From the NCBI RefSeq assembly GCF_018362995.1, contig NZ_CP074372.1:4278001-4342000 (forward strand): 64,000 bases of DNA. Direction: 5' to 3'. The stretch comes from Chryseobacterium indologenes (GTDB lineage: Bacteria > Bacteroidota > Bacteroidia > Flavobacteriales > Weeksellaceae). The position numbers and the translations under genes were made by a program. The notes beneath the pieces are model-generated. The model was not told the DNA's origin, did not search any database, and worked only from the letters and a program-made list of their open reading frames with translations. This document shows, in pieces, positions 34,150-44,103 of this stretch (position 1 is the first letter of the stretch; every line of letters begins with the position of its first letter).

Positions 34150-35787
34150 ATGACTCATAATCTTAAAAGGACCTTCGCCATGCTTTTATTGGCGATTTTC
34201 GGAAGTACAATCCTTTATAACTGCGAACCGGATCCAGATTCTCTTGGTGAGCAGTTGTTCAATGATGATGCAGCACAAGGTAATGAAATTGCATATCCAG
34301 TTATCGCATACAATTATAGCAACAATGATTCAATCAGAAGTGATGCTGCCAGATTAATCAGCGGTGTGAATGAATCCGGTGCAGCCTCATATGTTGGTGT
34401 TCTTGGAGCTTTTACTGAAAGTCAGTTTGGAATGCAGAGAGCATCTTATGTTACTCAGCTGAGAATGCCGGTAGATAATTATGATTTTAACGGAGCGAAT
34501 CCAAAAGTAGACTCCGTTGTTCTTGTAGTAAGACCACCAGCAAATACTACTGCAAGTACTTATTTCTTTGAAAGCGATTCATTAAAAACAAATACATTTG
34601 AGAAAAGTGATTTTCCGGTGGATGGAGTGGCTACAGCTGTTTCAATTGAGAAGAAAACTTATCCTGTTCGTAAATACGGTAAAATAGGGGGTGCTTCAAA
34701 ATCAATGAAAATCAATGTACATGAAGTTACTACGTTCTTAGATTCAAATGATGATACTTTTAAACGTTCCAATAAATCAATAAGCACTGGCGAATTGTTA
34801 GGATCAGGAGTGTTTGACGGTAACATCAATTCTATATCTATCACTAAAAAATCTGATAATTCAGTTGTGTTTACAGGAAATCTTGGTTTCAGAATGAAAT
34901 TGAGCAATACAAACTTTTTCCAGACTCATATTCTTGATAAAAAAGGAAAACCTGAACTTCAGGATGCTTCTAACTTTATCAGATATTTCAAAGGAATAAA
35001 AATTTCTGTAGATGAAACAGATAAATACCTTTATCAGTTCTCTCCTAATGATCTGCAGCTTATCATGTATTACAAATATGATAAAACAGACAACGGAACA
35101 ACAACAAGACCACAGACAAATCTTGTTTTCAACTTAGGAGGTTCTAATGCTCATATCGGATTATATGAATACAGCAGAACTAACTCGTCTGTTGAAAAAG
35201 CATTGGCTGCAATTAATACTTCTGAAGGTGATGAAAAACTTTATGTTCAGGGAATGGGTGGTCCTTCTGTAGTAATGAAAATTCAGGATGAGACCATTGC
35301 AAACCTTAAGAAGATCTATCTTGAAAAGAAAGCAGGTATTTTAAGTGCTAAGATAAGAGTATATGTAGATCCTTTAAGCTGGAAGAATACCAACTCAACA
35401 GAAGATCGTAGATTTTCAATTTTAACCAATACGTTAAATAGTAATGGTACTATTGATTTCTCAAAATTAGCTTATACCTCAGACTTGTCAACAGGACTTG
35501 GATTATATAATTACAACAAGGATAAAGATTATTATGACATTGTAGTAACAAAAACAATCAAGGATCTTGTTGAAGATGTAAAAGATAGTGATGGGAACTT
35601 CATTAAGAATAAACCACTAATAATCAGTGCTGGAACATTTGCTGCAAATGCTACAGGAACCCTTTTAGGAGTTCGTAATACAACCAGAGCATTTGATATG
35701 AACAGAGTTATTCTTACAGGTATAGATAAAACGAATACCAATCCAAAGAGAATCCAGCTGATGGTGACTTATGGTACGAAAAAATAA
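34150..35787 (+). CDS. DUF4270 family lipoprotein
   Basis: The 545-residue protein has a lipoprotein signal (MTHNLKRTFAMLLLAIFGST then ILYNC, lipid Cys25) followed by EPDPDSLGEQLF, the usual beginning of DUF4270 proteins. The rest is beta-rich with repeated strand patterns (VDSVVLVVRPPAN, AKIRVYVDPLSW). DUF4270 lipoproteins occur in Bacteroidota, are predicted to sit in the outer membrane, and have no known function. The gene lies 13 bases after the GT5-like gene and 37 bases before glmS, all on the plus strand, so these probably form one transcript leading into the gld operon. Confidence 0.85.
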   Translation: MTHNLKRTFAMLLLAIFGSTILYNCEPDPDSLGEQLFNDDAAQGNEIAYPVIAYNYSNNDSIRSDAARLISGVNESGAASYVGVLGAFTESQFGMQRASYVTQLRMPVDNYDFNGANPKVDSVVLVVRPPANTTASTYFFESDSLKTNTFEKSDFPVDGVATAVSIEKKTYPVRKYGKIGGASKSMKINVHEVTTFLDSNDDTFKRSNKSISTGELLGSGVFDGNINSISITKKSDNSVVFTGNLGFRMKLSNTNFFQTHILDKKGKPELQDASNFIRYFKGIKISVDETDKYLYQFSPNDLQLIMYYKYDKTDNGTTTRPQTNLVFNLGGSNAHIGLYEYSRTNSSVEKALAAINTSEGDEKLYVQGMGGPSVVMKIQDETIANLKKIYLEKKAGILSAKIRVYVDPLSWKNTNSTEDRRFSILTNTLNSNGTIDFSKLAYTSDLSTGLGLYNYNKDKDYYDIVVTKTIKDLVEDVKDSDGNFIKNKPLIISAGTFAANATGTLLGVRNTTRAFDMNRVILTGIDKTNTNPKRIQLMVTYGTKK

Positions 35788-35824
35788 ATACAATAAATAC
35801 AAAATACACTAGACAAAATATAAT

Positions 35825-37678
35825 ATGTGCGGAATAGTAGGATATACAGGTTTTCAAGACGCTTACGAAATTGTAATTAATGGTCTTAGAAGATTAGAAT
35901 ATAGAGGGTATGACAGTGCCGGAATTGTTTTAGAAGGTTCAAACAATAAGCTTGAAGTAGAAAAAACAAAAGGCAAGGTTGAGGATTTGGTGAATATTTC
36001 GAAAGAATTAAAAGGGAAATATAAAATTGGAATGGGGCACACGCGTTGGGCAACCCACGGAGTTCCAAGTGATAGAAATTCCCATCCGCACTTGTCAAAC
36101 AACGGAAAAATAGCTATTGTACATAATGGTATTATCGAAAACTATGATACCATTAAAACAATGCTTACTGAAAAAGGCTTTACTTTCAAATCAGAAACAG
36201 ATACTGAAGTATTGGTAAACCTTATTCAATACTTTATGGATCTTAATCCTGAAACGGATTTCCCTACAGCAGTAAGATATGCGTTAAATGAAGTATATGG
36301 AGCGTATGCTATCACTGTACTTCATGAAGATTATCCGGGAGTATTGGTAGTAGGAAGATTAGGTTCTCCTCTGGCAATAGGTATCGGGGAAAAGGAATAT
36401 TTTATTGCATCTGATGCTTCTCCTTTCGTAGAATTTACAAAAGAAGCCATCTACCTTGAAGAAGGACATATGGCAACCATCTCTCTTGAAAATGGAGTAG
36501 ATATCAGAACCATCAATGAGAACTCTAAAATTGAGCCGGAAATTCAGGAGCTTAAAATGAGCCTAGAGCAGATCGAAAAAGGTGGATACGAGCATTTCAT
36601 GCTTAAAGAAATCTTTGAACAGCCTAAGTCTGTACACGATACAATGAGAGGTAGACTTCTTGTAGATGAAGGAGTGATCAAAATGGCAGGAATCTGGGAT
36701 CATGTTGAAAGATTTAAAAATGCTAACAGAATCATCATTATTGCTTGTGGTACTTCATGGCATGCTGGTCTTATCGGAGAATATCTGATTGAAGAATATG
36801 CAAGAATTCCTGTTGAAGTAGAATATGCATCAGAATTCAGATACAGAAATCCAATCATTACAGATAAAGATGTGGTGATTGCCATTTCTCAGTCCGGAGA
36901 AACAGCTGATACAATGGCTGCTTTAAAACTGGCAAAAGAAAAAGGTGCATTTATATATGGTATATGTAATGTTGTAGATTCTTCAATTGCAAGAATTACA
37001 GATGCAGGTTCATACACGCATGCTGGTCCTGAAATCGGGGTTGCTTCTACAAAAGCATTTACGGCACAGCTTACTATCCTTACTTTAATTGCATTTAAAC
37101 TAGGAAAACACAACGGAAACTTAGGAAACGCGGAATTTATGAGCTTAATTGCTGAGCTTGATGCTATTCCTAAGAAAATTGAAGAAGTGCTGAGTACGAC
37201 CCACGAGCTGACTCAAAATATTGCAAAAGATTTTGTGAAAGCTACAAACTTCCTTTATTTGGGAAGAGGATACAATTATCCGGCTGCCCTTGAGGGAGCA
37301 TTAAAATTAAAAGAAATTTCTTACATCCATGCAGAAGGATACCCGGCTGCAGAAATGAAGCACGGTCCAATTGCCCTGATCGATGAAAATATGCCAATTG
37401 TAATTATAGCACCTAAAAAAGGTCACTATGATAAAATTGTAAGTAATGTTCAGGAAATTAAAGCGAGAAAAGGAAAAATTATCGCTGTAGTTAATAAAGG
37501 AGACCGTCAGGTGAGTGAAATGGCAGATTATGTTATTGAAATCCCTGAAACTTCAGAATGTTTCTCACCTATCGTTGCTTCCGTACCTCTGCAACTACTT
37601 GCTTATTACATTGCAGTATATAGAGGGGCAAACGTAGATCAACCGAGAAACCTTGCAAAATCTGTTACCGTGGAATAA
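35825..37678 (+). CDS. glmS: Glutamine--fructose-6-phosphate aminotransferase (isomerizing)
   Basis: The 617-residue enzyme makes glucosamine-6-phosphate for peptidoglycan and lipopolysaccharide. The N-terminal class II glutaminase starts MCGIVGYTG, with the nucleophile Cys2 exposed by Met removal; GHTRWATHG follows. Two SIS domains follow (CGTSWHAGLIGEYLIEE and ISQSGETADTMAALKLAKEK in the first; LGRGYNYPAALEGALKLKE and EGYPAAEMKHGPIALID in the second). The end DQPRNLAKSVTVE is the canonical C-terminus. It lies directly upstream of gldKLMN but has no functional link to it except through envelope synthesis. Confidence 0.97.
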   Translation: MCGIVGYTGFQDAYEIVINGLRRLEYRGYDSAGIVLEGSNNKLEVEKTKGKVEDLVNISKELKGKYKIGMGHTRWATHGVPSDRNSHPHLSNNGKIAIVHNGIIENYDTIKTMLTEKGFTFKSETDTEVLVNLIQYFMDLNPETDFPTAVRYALNEVYGAYAITVLHEDYPGVLVVGRLGSPLAIGIGEKEYFIASDASPFVEFTKEAIYLEEGHMATISLENGVDIRTINENSKIEPEIQELKMSLEQIEKGGYEHFMLKEIFEQPKSVHDTMRGRLLVDEGVIKMAGIWDHVERFKNANRIIIIACGTSWHAGLIGEYLIEEYARIPVEVEYASEFRYRNPIITDKDVVIAISQSGETADTMAALKLAKEKGAFIYGICNVVDSSIARITDAGSYTHAGPEIGVASTKAFTAQLTILTLIAFKLGKHNGNLGNAEFMSLIAELDAIPKKIEEVLSTTHELTQNIAKDFVKATNFLYLGRGYNYPAALEGALKLKEISYIHAEGYPAAEMKHGPIALIDENMPIVIIAPKKGHYDKIVSNVQEIKARKGKIIAVVNKGDRQVSEMADYVIEIPETSECFSPIVASVPLQLLAYYIAVYRGANVDQPRNLAKSVTVE

Positions 37679-37756
37679 AAAGTTGTTGTAAATAAAATAA
37701 ATTTAGATTTCTTCCGTTATTTCAAAAAAAATCTTAAAAGTTTCTTAAAAAAATTA

Positions 37757-37764
37757 TATATTTA
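37757..37764 (+). promoter_or_regulatory. Possible promoter -7 element of the gldKLMN operon
   Basis: TATATTTA differs from TAnnTTTG only in the last base and lies 22 bases before the gldK start. No clear -33 TTTG is present. Confidence 0.3.
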
Positions 37765-37786
37765 CGGCTTAATTATAAAAATTAAC

Positions 37787-39211
37787 ATGAAAAGGATATT
37801 TCTTTTATTATTGTCTGCGTCGGTAGCATCGGTATCTTGTTCAGGTGGTGGCAGCTCTTCTGTAGGGAAGCCAGGAACAAAAGGAGAATTGATACCAAGA
37901 GAAAAAACTAAATCATTTGTTGCGGAAAGACCATACGGAATGGTCGCAATTCCTGCAGGTTCATTTGTTGCTGGTTTAGCAGACCAGGATCCAACAAATA
38001 CTCCTGAAAAAGCAGCATTGAAGACAGTTACTGTTTCTTCTTTCTTCATGGATGAAGCAGAAACTACCAACTCGGAGTACAGAGTATTTATCAACTATGT
38101 AAGAGACTCTATCGCGAGAACTTTACTTGCTGAAGCTGCCGGAGAAGGTGGTGATGAAGGCGGACGTAAAGGAGCTAGCATAGGGGATTATGCATACCTT
38201 GCTAAAAAAGAAGAAAATTTAACACCTTATCAAGAATATATGGAAGGCCAGGGTGGCCGGGAAGACGGAAGTTATGATGCCAGCAAAAGATTAGATTGGA
38301 AAATCCCTTTGCACTGGAGCACAACGAAATATCCGGATGTAGAATACGCAGAAGTTTTAGAATCTATGTATCTGCCTTCTTCTTCCAGAATTGGAAACGA
38401 AAGAATTTTAGATGTAAGCAAGCTTAAATATACTTACCGTTGGGGAGATATGGACGCTGCAGTTGCAGATAACGAAAGAGGAGCTAATTACCTGAAAAGC
38501 GAAAGTATCGCGATCTATCCTGATACTACAGTTTGGGTAAAAGATTTCCACTTTGCTTACAATGAGCCATTGTTTGAACAGTATTTCTGGCACAAGGCTT
38601 ACAAAGACTATCCTGTTGTTGGGGTAACCTGGGATCAGGCAAGGGCTTATTGTAACTTCAGATCTAAATTGAAAACAGATTATAACGAAAGTTTAAAAAG
38701 AAAAAAACAAAGACCATTAGAATTCCGTCTTCCAACAGAGACAGAATGGGAATATGCTGCCAGAGGAGGAATGCAGAATGCTACTTATCCTTGGGGTGGT
38801 CCATATTTAATGGATGACAGAGGTTGTTACCTTGCCAACTTCAAACCGAAGAGAGGTAACTACATGGAAGATGAGAAAAAAGGTACTTATACATATACAG
38901 CTCCAGTTAAGAAATTTAAGAAAAATGGGTTTGGGTTATTTGATATGGCTGGAAACGTTTCTGAATGGACATTATCTTCGTTTAACAATTCATCAGCTGG
39001 ATTCACTTCTACATTAAATCCTTCTACTAAAGATAAAAAGGATACGAAGAAATCAGTAAGAGGTGGATCTTGGAAAGATATAGGATATGCACTAATGACA
39101 GGTGCTAGAGATTGGGAGAGAAAAGATTCCGCAAGAAGCTATATCGGATTTAGAACTGTACAGGATATTCCTGAAGCAGCTGTTAAGCCAAGAAGAGTTA
39201 ACAGAAATTAA
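37787..39211 (+). CDS. gldK: T9SS outer-membrane ring lipoprotein GldK
   Basis: The 474-residue lipoprotein (MKRIFLLLLSASVASVSCSG, lipid Cys18) has a formylglycine-generating-enzyme (sulfatase-modifying factor) fold: PYGMVAIPAGSFVAGLADQD, FFMDEAETTNSEYRVFINYV, VVGVTWDQARAYCNFRSK, FRLPTETEWEYAARGG, GLFDMAGNVSEWTLSS, and RGGSWKDIGYALMTGARDW. GldK (PorK in Porphyromonas) forms, with GldN, the periplasmic ring under the outer membrane of the type IX secretion and gliding machinery. It is first in the gldK-gldL-gldM-gldN operon, in the usual order. Confidence 0.95.
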   Translation: MKRIFLLLLSASVASVSCSGGGSSSVGKPGTKGELIPREKTKSFVAERPYGMVAIPAGSFVAGLADQDPTNTPEKAALKTVTVSSFFMDEAETTNSEYRVFINYVRDSIARTLLAEAAGEGGDEGGRKGASIGDYAYLAKKEENLTPYQEYMEGQGGREDGSYDASKRLDWKIPLHWSTTKYPDVEYAEVLESMYLPSSSRIGNERILDVSKLKYTYRWGDMDAAVADNERGANYLKSESIAIYPDTTVWVKDFHFAYNEPLFEQYFWHKAYKDYPVVGVTWDQARAYCNFRSKLKTDYNESLKRKKQRPLEFRLPTETEWEYAARGGMQNATYPWGGPYLMDDRGCYLANFKPKRGNYMEDEKKGTYTYTAPVKKFKKNGFGLFDMAGNVSEWTLSSFNNSSAGFTSTLNPSTKDKKDTKKSVRGGSWKDIGYALMTGARDWERKDSARSYIGFRTVQDIPEAAVKPRRVNRN

Positions 39212-39264
39212 TCAGACAATTTTTCAATAACAATTTTATTTAACATTAAAAAAACTAACTCAAT

Positions 39265-39963
39265 ATGTTTAAGACTAAAGATGCTTGGATGAATTTCTTT
39301 TATTCATTCGGTGCTGCAATTGTAATTCTTGGAGCTTGGCTTAAAATTACTCACATTACCTTGGGACCAATTAACGGTAACATCGCTCTTACCGTGGGAC
39401 TTATTACTGAGGCGATTATCTTTATCATTTTTGCATTTGACCCTCCAAAATCTGAAGAGTCTTATGCTTGGGAAAATGTTTATCCTGAATTATTAGATAA
39501 GCATGCTAACCCAAATCCATTACACTCTAATGTATCTTCCAGAAATAACAATGCTGCAGCTCAATTTGCAGAATTAGAAAATTCTCTTTCTAACAAATTG
39601 GACAAAATGCTTGAGGATGCTAGATTAGATGTTCAATTATTTGAAAGATTGAGAACAGGAATTGATAAATTTTCAAACTCTGTTGATCAGATCAATCAAA
39701 CAGTTGACGTATCTGCTTCTACTCATAAATATAATGACCAATTAAATAAAGCTGCTCAGCATATGGAAAGCATGAATGCTCTTTATGCAATGCAACTTGA
39801 AAGCGGCAAAAAACAATCAGAATTTGCTAACAAATATGTAGCAGATATGCAGAAATCTGCTGAGCAATCTGAGAAATTCAATCAAGAGCTACAAGGTTTA
39901 ACTTCTAATCTTAATAACTTAAATAGAGTTTATGGTGGTATGTTAACTGCTATGAAGTCTTAA
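39265..39963 (+). CDS. gldL: T9SS/gliding motor protein GldL
   Basis: The 232-residue inner-membrane protein has two N-terminal helices (FFYSFGAAIVILGAWLKI and IALTVGLITEAIIFIIFAF) joined by a short loop with THITLGPINGN, then a long cytoplasmic coiled-coil tail (LENSLSNKLDKMLEDARLDV and many heptads). GldL and GldM form the proton-driven motor that powers the T9SS and gliding; the glutamate in the second helix (LITEAIIF) is the conserved charged residue in the membrane. It lies between gldK and gldM in the operon. Confidence 0.95.
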   Translation: MFKTKDAWMNFFYSFGAAIVILGAWLKITHITLGPINGNIALTVGLITEAIIFIIFAFDPPKSEESYAWENVYPELLDKHANPNPLHSNVSSRNNNAAAQFAELENSLSNKLDKMLEDARLDVQLFERLRTGIDKFSNSVDQINQTVDVSASTHKYNDQLNKAAQHMESMNALYAMQLESGKKQSEFANKYVADMQKSAEQSEKFNQELQGLTSNLNNLNRVYGGMLTAMKS

Positions 39964-40015
39964 TTCCTAACCATTTCTAAATTTAACTACTTAATCAAAA
40001 AACAAAGAAAAGAGA

Positions 40016-41605
40016 ATGGCACAAGGAAAACAGACCCCTCGTCAGAAGATGATCAACCTGATGTATTTGGTGTTCATCGCGATGATGGCCCTAAATATTG
40101 ATGCAGAAATCATCAGATCATACTATGACTCTACCAGAGCATTGAATGAAACCAGAACTTTAACAGAAAAGAAAAACGAGAAGATCTTTGAAAGAACGTT
40201 GGAAGCTAAGGCTCAGCAAGTTCCGGATACCTACGCACAGCCTTGGGCTCAATACAAAGTATTGAAAACTAAAATTGATGCCTTGGTGAACTCTGCTCAG
40301 GATGTTAAAAATTTGTTGAAAAAACAATCTGAGTTTCACGATAAAGATAAGGACGGAAAAGATATTGACGTAAGTGAAAACTTTGCTGCACTTAACAACA
40401 ACGAAGCAACTACTGAATATTTCTTCAAAGAAGGAGATGAAAATACTCCATCAAAGAATGCATTAGATCTGAAAGCTAAAATTGATGATGTAAGAAACTA
40501 TATCAATTCTACTTTTGGAAGCAATGCTCCGTTACAGGATTTAGTAGCAAGAGCTAACAAGTCTCTTATTGCGGAGTATCCTAAAGGAACATCTCCAAAT
40601 GAAAAGACTTGGTTCCAGAATAAATTTTATCATCAGCCGCTAATTGCTGCAATATCTAATTTGGAGATTATCCAAAATGATGCCAGAAACGTTCAGTCTG
40701 ATGCATTGGCACTATTACTTCAGGAGAAAGTAGATGCGAATATTAAATTCTCAAGCTACGAGCCTATCGTTTCAGGTCCGGTTGATATCCAGGCAGGAAA
40801 ACAGGCTGAAGTAAAAGTAATGTTAGGAACTTATTCTAACAGCAATAAAATCAGCATCTCTGGTGTAAGCAGAGTTGAAAATGGTAAAGGTATTACCCAG
40901 ATTTCAGGTTCTGGAATTGGTGAACATAAATTAGGAGGTACAATTACATTAACAGATGCTTCAGGTAAGCCACAATCTTTCCCTTGGACGCATACTTATA
41001 ATGTAATCGCAGGACCTAGAGAAGTAAAACTTGAAAAAGGATTATTGCTTTCTGCTGATAAAATGAACGTAATGTATAGAGGACTTGAGAACCCTGTTTC
41101 AGGATCAATCTTAGGTGCTGATAATTCTAAACTTTCATTATCTGCTGCAGGAGCTACTGTAAAAGGTAAAGGTCCAGGTAAATGGGATGTAACTCCTACT
41201 ACAGGAAATGTAGTGAAGTTAACATTATCAGGAACAGATCCATATGGTAAAACAGTTTCTCAGGTATTTGAATACAGAATTAAGAATATTCCTAGACCTC
41301 AGGGTCAGATCAGAGGTAAGGCTGTAAACTTTATGCCGGCAGGTTCTATTCCTAACCAGATTGTATCAGCTACTTTACCTGACTTTGACTTCCCTGTTTC
41401 GTTTACTGTAAATAGCTTCATTATCAAGCTTCCAGGAAAAGCAGGTACTCTGATCCAAGGTAGTTCACTATCAGGAGCAGAAGGAATGCTTAGAAACCTT
41501 AGACCTGGTGATGTAGTTCAGATTTATGATATTCAGGCTACGGCTACAGGATTGGGTAACCAGAGACTTAAGGAAATTTCACCTGTAATTATTAATGTAC
41601 AATAA
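40016..41605 (+). CDS. gldM: T9SS/gliding motor protein GldM
   Basis: The 529-residue protein has a short cytoplasmic N-terminus (MAQGKQTPRQKM) and one membrane helix (INLMYLVFIAMMALNIDAEI), followed by a long periplasmic region: a helical part, then Ig-like domains (PGKWDVTPTTGNVVKLTLSG and others). The GldM dimer spans the periplasm and transmits motor rotation from GldL to the GldK/GldN ring. Membrane-proximal Arg and Glu residues in the SYYDSTRALNETRTL region are as in the family. Length is normal (about 515-530). Confidence 0.95.
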   Translation: MAQGKQTPRQKMINLMYLVFIAMMALNIDAEIIRSYYDSTRALNETRTLTEKKNEKIFERTLEAKAQQVPDTYAQPWAQYKVLKTKIDALVNSAQDVKNLLKKQSEFHDKDKDGKDIDVSENFAALNNNEATTEYFFKEGDENTPSKNALDLKAKIDDVRNYINSTFGSNAPLQDLVARANKSLIAEYPKGTSPNEKTWFQNKFYHQPLIAAISNLEIIQNDARNVQSDALALLLQEKVDANIKFSSYEPIVSGPVDIQAGKQAEVKVMLGTYSNSNKISISGVSRVENGKGITQISGSGIGEHKLGGTITLTDASGKPQSFPWTHTYNVIAGPREVKLEKGLLLSADKMNVMYRGLENPVSGSILGADNSKLSLSAAGATVKGKGPGKWDVTPTTGNVVKLTLSGTDPYGKTVSQVFEYRIKNIPRPQGQIRGKAVNFMPAGSIPNQIVSATLPDFDFPVSFTVNSFIIKLPGKAGTLIQGSSLSGAEGMLRNLRPGDVVQIYDIQATATGLGNQRLKEISPVIINVQ

Positions 41606-41627
41606 GGTTAATTTGTAAAATCATATT

Positions 41628-42566
41628 ATGAAAAAATATATTAGCACCCTTTTAGTTTTAGTTTCGGGATTAGCATTTTCCCAAACTATTCTGAATGCTG
41701 CTTCTCCCGAAGAATTCAGACAAATGAGATCTGAATCAATGAGAAAAGCAGGGGATACTGTTATCAGCAATAAAGTAAAGCCTCTTGAATATGGTTTCGT
41801 TGATGACAAAGATATTTACAAAAGTATGTTTGTTTGGGAAATCATTGATATGAATGATAAGATCAACCAGCCATTCTATTATGACAATCCGGATGGTCTT
41901 CTTTCAAGCTCTACAAGATCTTTATATCAATTATTACTTGATGGAGCTCTTAAAGGTGACATTAAGGAAGTTTATGATGACGAAAACTTTGTGACAAGAC
42001 TTTCACCTGAAGCAATTCAGAAAAGATTGGAAAGCATAAGACTTGACGAAGAAGCTATTGATATTCTTAACTCTGGAAGAACACTTACAGAAGACGAGAA
42101 AAAAAGATTAACAGATATCATCAGAACTACAACGGATAAAGTAAAAGTTCTTAAAGTGATGGGTATGTGGTTTATCGATAAGAGAGACGGTCAAATGAAA
42201 TACAGACCTCTTGGAATCGCAGCTATGGGACCAGATCCTACATCTGTTGGAAGAATTGGTCCTGACGGTCAGCCTTTAGCTGGTGCTGATGAATTGATCG
42301 ACTTATTCTGGATATATTATCCAAGTGCTCGTGATATTTTAGCAAACAATTATGTTTTCAACAGAAAAAATTCTTCTGCCGACTTATCTTTTGATGATAT
42401 CATCAATGCAAGAAGATTCTCTTCTATTATTTACAAGTCTTCAAGCGGCTTAGGAGATGGTACTATTAAGGACTATATTCCTAAAAATGCTGATGAACAG
42501 ATTGAAGAAAGCGATAGAATCAAAGCACAGATTCTTGACATGGAAAATGATATGTGGAATTACTAG
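41628..42566 (+). CDS. gldN: T9SS ring protein GldN
   Basis: The 312-residue protein has a signal peptide (MKKYISTLLVLVSGLAFSQ) and is the periplasmic partner of GldK in the outer-membrane-associated T9SS ring. Family stretches include VDDKDIYKSMFVWEIIDMND, PLGIAAMGPDPTS and DLFWIYYPSARDILANN. It is the last gene of the gldKLMN operon, 22 bases after gldM, and is followed by a strong terminator. It also belongs to the PorN family. Confidence 0.95.
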   Translation: MKKYISTLLVLVSGLAFSQTILNAASPEEFRQMRSESMRKAGDTVISNKVKPLEYGFVDDKDIYKSMFVWEIIDMNDKINQPFYYDNPDGLLSSSTRSLYQLLLDGALKGDIKEVYDDENFVTRLSPEAIQKRLESIRLDEEAIDILNSGRTLTEDEKKRLTDIIRTTTDKVKVLKVMGMWFIDKRDGQMKYRPLGIAAMGPDPTSVGRIGPDGQPLAGADELIDLFWIYYPSARDILANNYVFNRKNSSADLSFDDIINARRFSSIIYKSSSGLGDGTIKDYIPKNADEQIEESDRIKAQILDMENDMWNY

Positions 42567-42586
42567 ATTTCACTTGATATTTATAG

Positions 42587-42617
42587 AAAACCTGAGTATT
42601 TTTACTCAGGTTTTTTT
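42587..42617 (+). terminator. Terminator of the gldKLMN operon
   Basis: AAAACCTGAGTA and TACTCAGGTTTT form a perfect 12-bp stem with loop TTTT, followed by a T run. Confidence 0.85.
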
Positions 42618-42702
42618 ATGATGAAATCGCCCTTGTTTATTGCCGATCAATAATCAATGAGATAGGCGATTACATATGACCTTTAAACAAACGAAATTTC
42701 TC

Positions 42703-43737
42703 ATGAAAAATGTAGATTATATTATTGTAGGAGACGGATATGCAGGACTTTTTCTGGCTCATCAGCTGATTAAAAACAATAAGTCCTTTGTGGTCTTTTC
42801 CGAAGGGAGAAAAAGTGCTTCACAGATTTCAGCCGGAATTATCAATCCTGTTGTTCTCAAGAAGTTTACCACTTTCTGGAAAGCACAGGAACAAATAGAC
42901 TTTCTTAAAGACAGTCTCAAAGAAATAGAATCCTATACCGGAGAAAATTATCTGATCAATGCTCCCATTCATAGAATTTTTCATGATGAGAATGAACAGA
43001 ATCTTTGGTTAAAAAAATCAGAGAATGAAGAATTATCAGCTTTTCTTGACCAAAATTTTGATTCTTTAAACGGGGTAAAAAACGATTTTCAGACCGGAAA
43101 GGTCAATCAGTCTGCCAGACTCAATGTTAATGGATTTTTTAGTGGTTTATTCAATTATTTGGAAAAAAATGATCATCTAATAAAAGAAAGATTCGATTAT
43201 GCCCGACTGAACCCTTCCGAATCTGTTTATAAAGACTTTTCTTTCAAAAATATTATATTCTGCGAAGGAATGGGAGTGAAAGATAATCCATACTTTTCAG
43301 AAATTGCTGTGGTTCCCAATAAAGGGCATCATATAAAAGTGAAGCTATCCCAACCGATTCCGGAAAACATCACCATTAAAAAGAAGCATTTCTTATTTCC
43401 CACCGGAAACGGACTTTATTTTTACGGTGGAACCTACGACAGAGATCAGCTTCATCACCACATCGATGATTCAGCAGTCACTCAACTAGTCAACGGACTT
43501 TCTGAGTTCTATCCCTATGACTTTGAAGTGGAAGAAGTACATTTTGGATTCCGTCCTACTGTAAAAGACAGAAGGCCAATCATTGGAAGACATGAAACAT
43601 GGGACAATTTGTATATTTTTAATGGAATGGGGGCCCGTGGTATTCTGAATGGATGCTATTTCTCACGCGATTTATTCCGTTTCATTGAAAACGATATCCC
43701 TTTGCATGAAGAAGTGTCATCAAAAAGGTTTCAATAG
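42703..43737 (+). CDS. FAD-dependent oxidoreductase (DAO family)
   Basis: I chose the ATG at 42703 (MKNVDYIIVGDGYAGLFLA), which places the FAD-binding GxGxxG loop (VGDGYAGL) right at the N-terminus; an ATG 27 bases upstream would add a non-conserved tail. The 344-residue protein has the D-amino-acid-oxidase-type fold. It shows SAGIINPVVLKKFTTFWKA near residue 50, substrate-domain strands in the middle, and a second FAD region at the end (FGFRPTVKDRRPIIGRH and NGMGARGILNGCYFSRDL). It probably oxidises an amino acid or related amine. I recall such a gene downstream of gldN in other Flavobacteriia, but no role in gliding is known. Confidence 0.82.
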   Translation: MKNVDYIIVGDGYAGLFLAHQLIKNNKSFVVFSEGRKSASQISAGIINPVVLKKFTTFWKAQEQIDFLKDSLKEIESYTGENYLINAPIHRIFHDENEQNLWLKKSENEELSAFLDQNFDSLNGVKNDFQTGKVNQSARLNVNGFFSGLFNYLEKNDHLIKERFDYARLNPSESVYKDFSFKNIIFCEGMGVKDNPYFSEIAVVPNKGHHIKVKLSQPIPENITIKKKHFLFPTGNGLYFYGGTYDRDQLHHHIDDSAVTQLVNGLSEFYPYDFEVEEVHFGFRPTVKDRRPIIGRHETWDNLYIFNGMGARGILNGCYFSRDLFRFIENDIPLHEEVSSKRFQ

Positions 43738-43773
43738 TATATATTAGTGTAGAGATTCAAAACCACAAAACTT

Positions 43774-44034
43774 ATGGACGTAAATGTATTAGGGATCATT
43801 GCCGGTTTTCTTACTTCGGTTTCGATGATTCCGCAGCTTGTAAAGGTGATCAAAGAAAAGAATGTGGAAGATATTTCTCTGGTCATGCTTTTGGTTCTTA
43901 TTTCGGGACTTTCGCTGTGGGTCTGGTATGGGATAAAAAAAGACGAACTGCCTATTATTTTATCTAATGGATTTGCCGTTCTGGTCAATATCAGCCTACT
44001 GATCTGTTATTTTATTTACAATAAAAAGAAGTAG
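43774..44034 (+). CDS. SemiSWEET-family sugar transporter
   Basis: The 86-residue protein is three membrane helices with a PQ-loop (SVSMIPQLVKVIKEKNVEDI then SLVMLLVLISGLSLWVWYG and ILSNGFAVLVNISLLICYF). Bacterial SemiSWEETs are such half-transporters, which dimerise to let sugars across the inner membrane. Length and the PQ and Asn residues (LSNG in the third helix) fit. It lies 36 bases after the oxidoreductase gene and is probably cotranscribed; a bidirectional terminator follows. Confidence 0.87.
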   Translation: MDVNVLGIIAGFLTSVSMIPQLVKVIKEKNVEDISLVMLLVLISGLSLWVWYGIKKDELPIILSNGFAVLVNISLLICYFIYNKKK

Positions 44035-44047
44035 AGTCTATACATAC

Positions 44048-44083
44048 AAAAAGACGCTTCAGAATTGAAGCGTCTTTTTTTTA
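44048..44083. terminator. Bidirectional terminator
   Basis: AAAAAGACGCTTCA and TGAAGCGTCTTTTT pair perfectly (14 bp) around GAAT. It separates the SemiSWEET gene (+) from the META-domain gene (-). Confidence 0.88.
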
Positions 44084-44103
44084 TTTAAGTGAAATAAATA
44101 CGA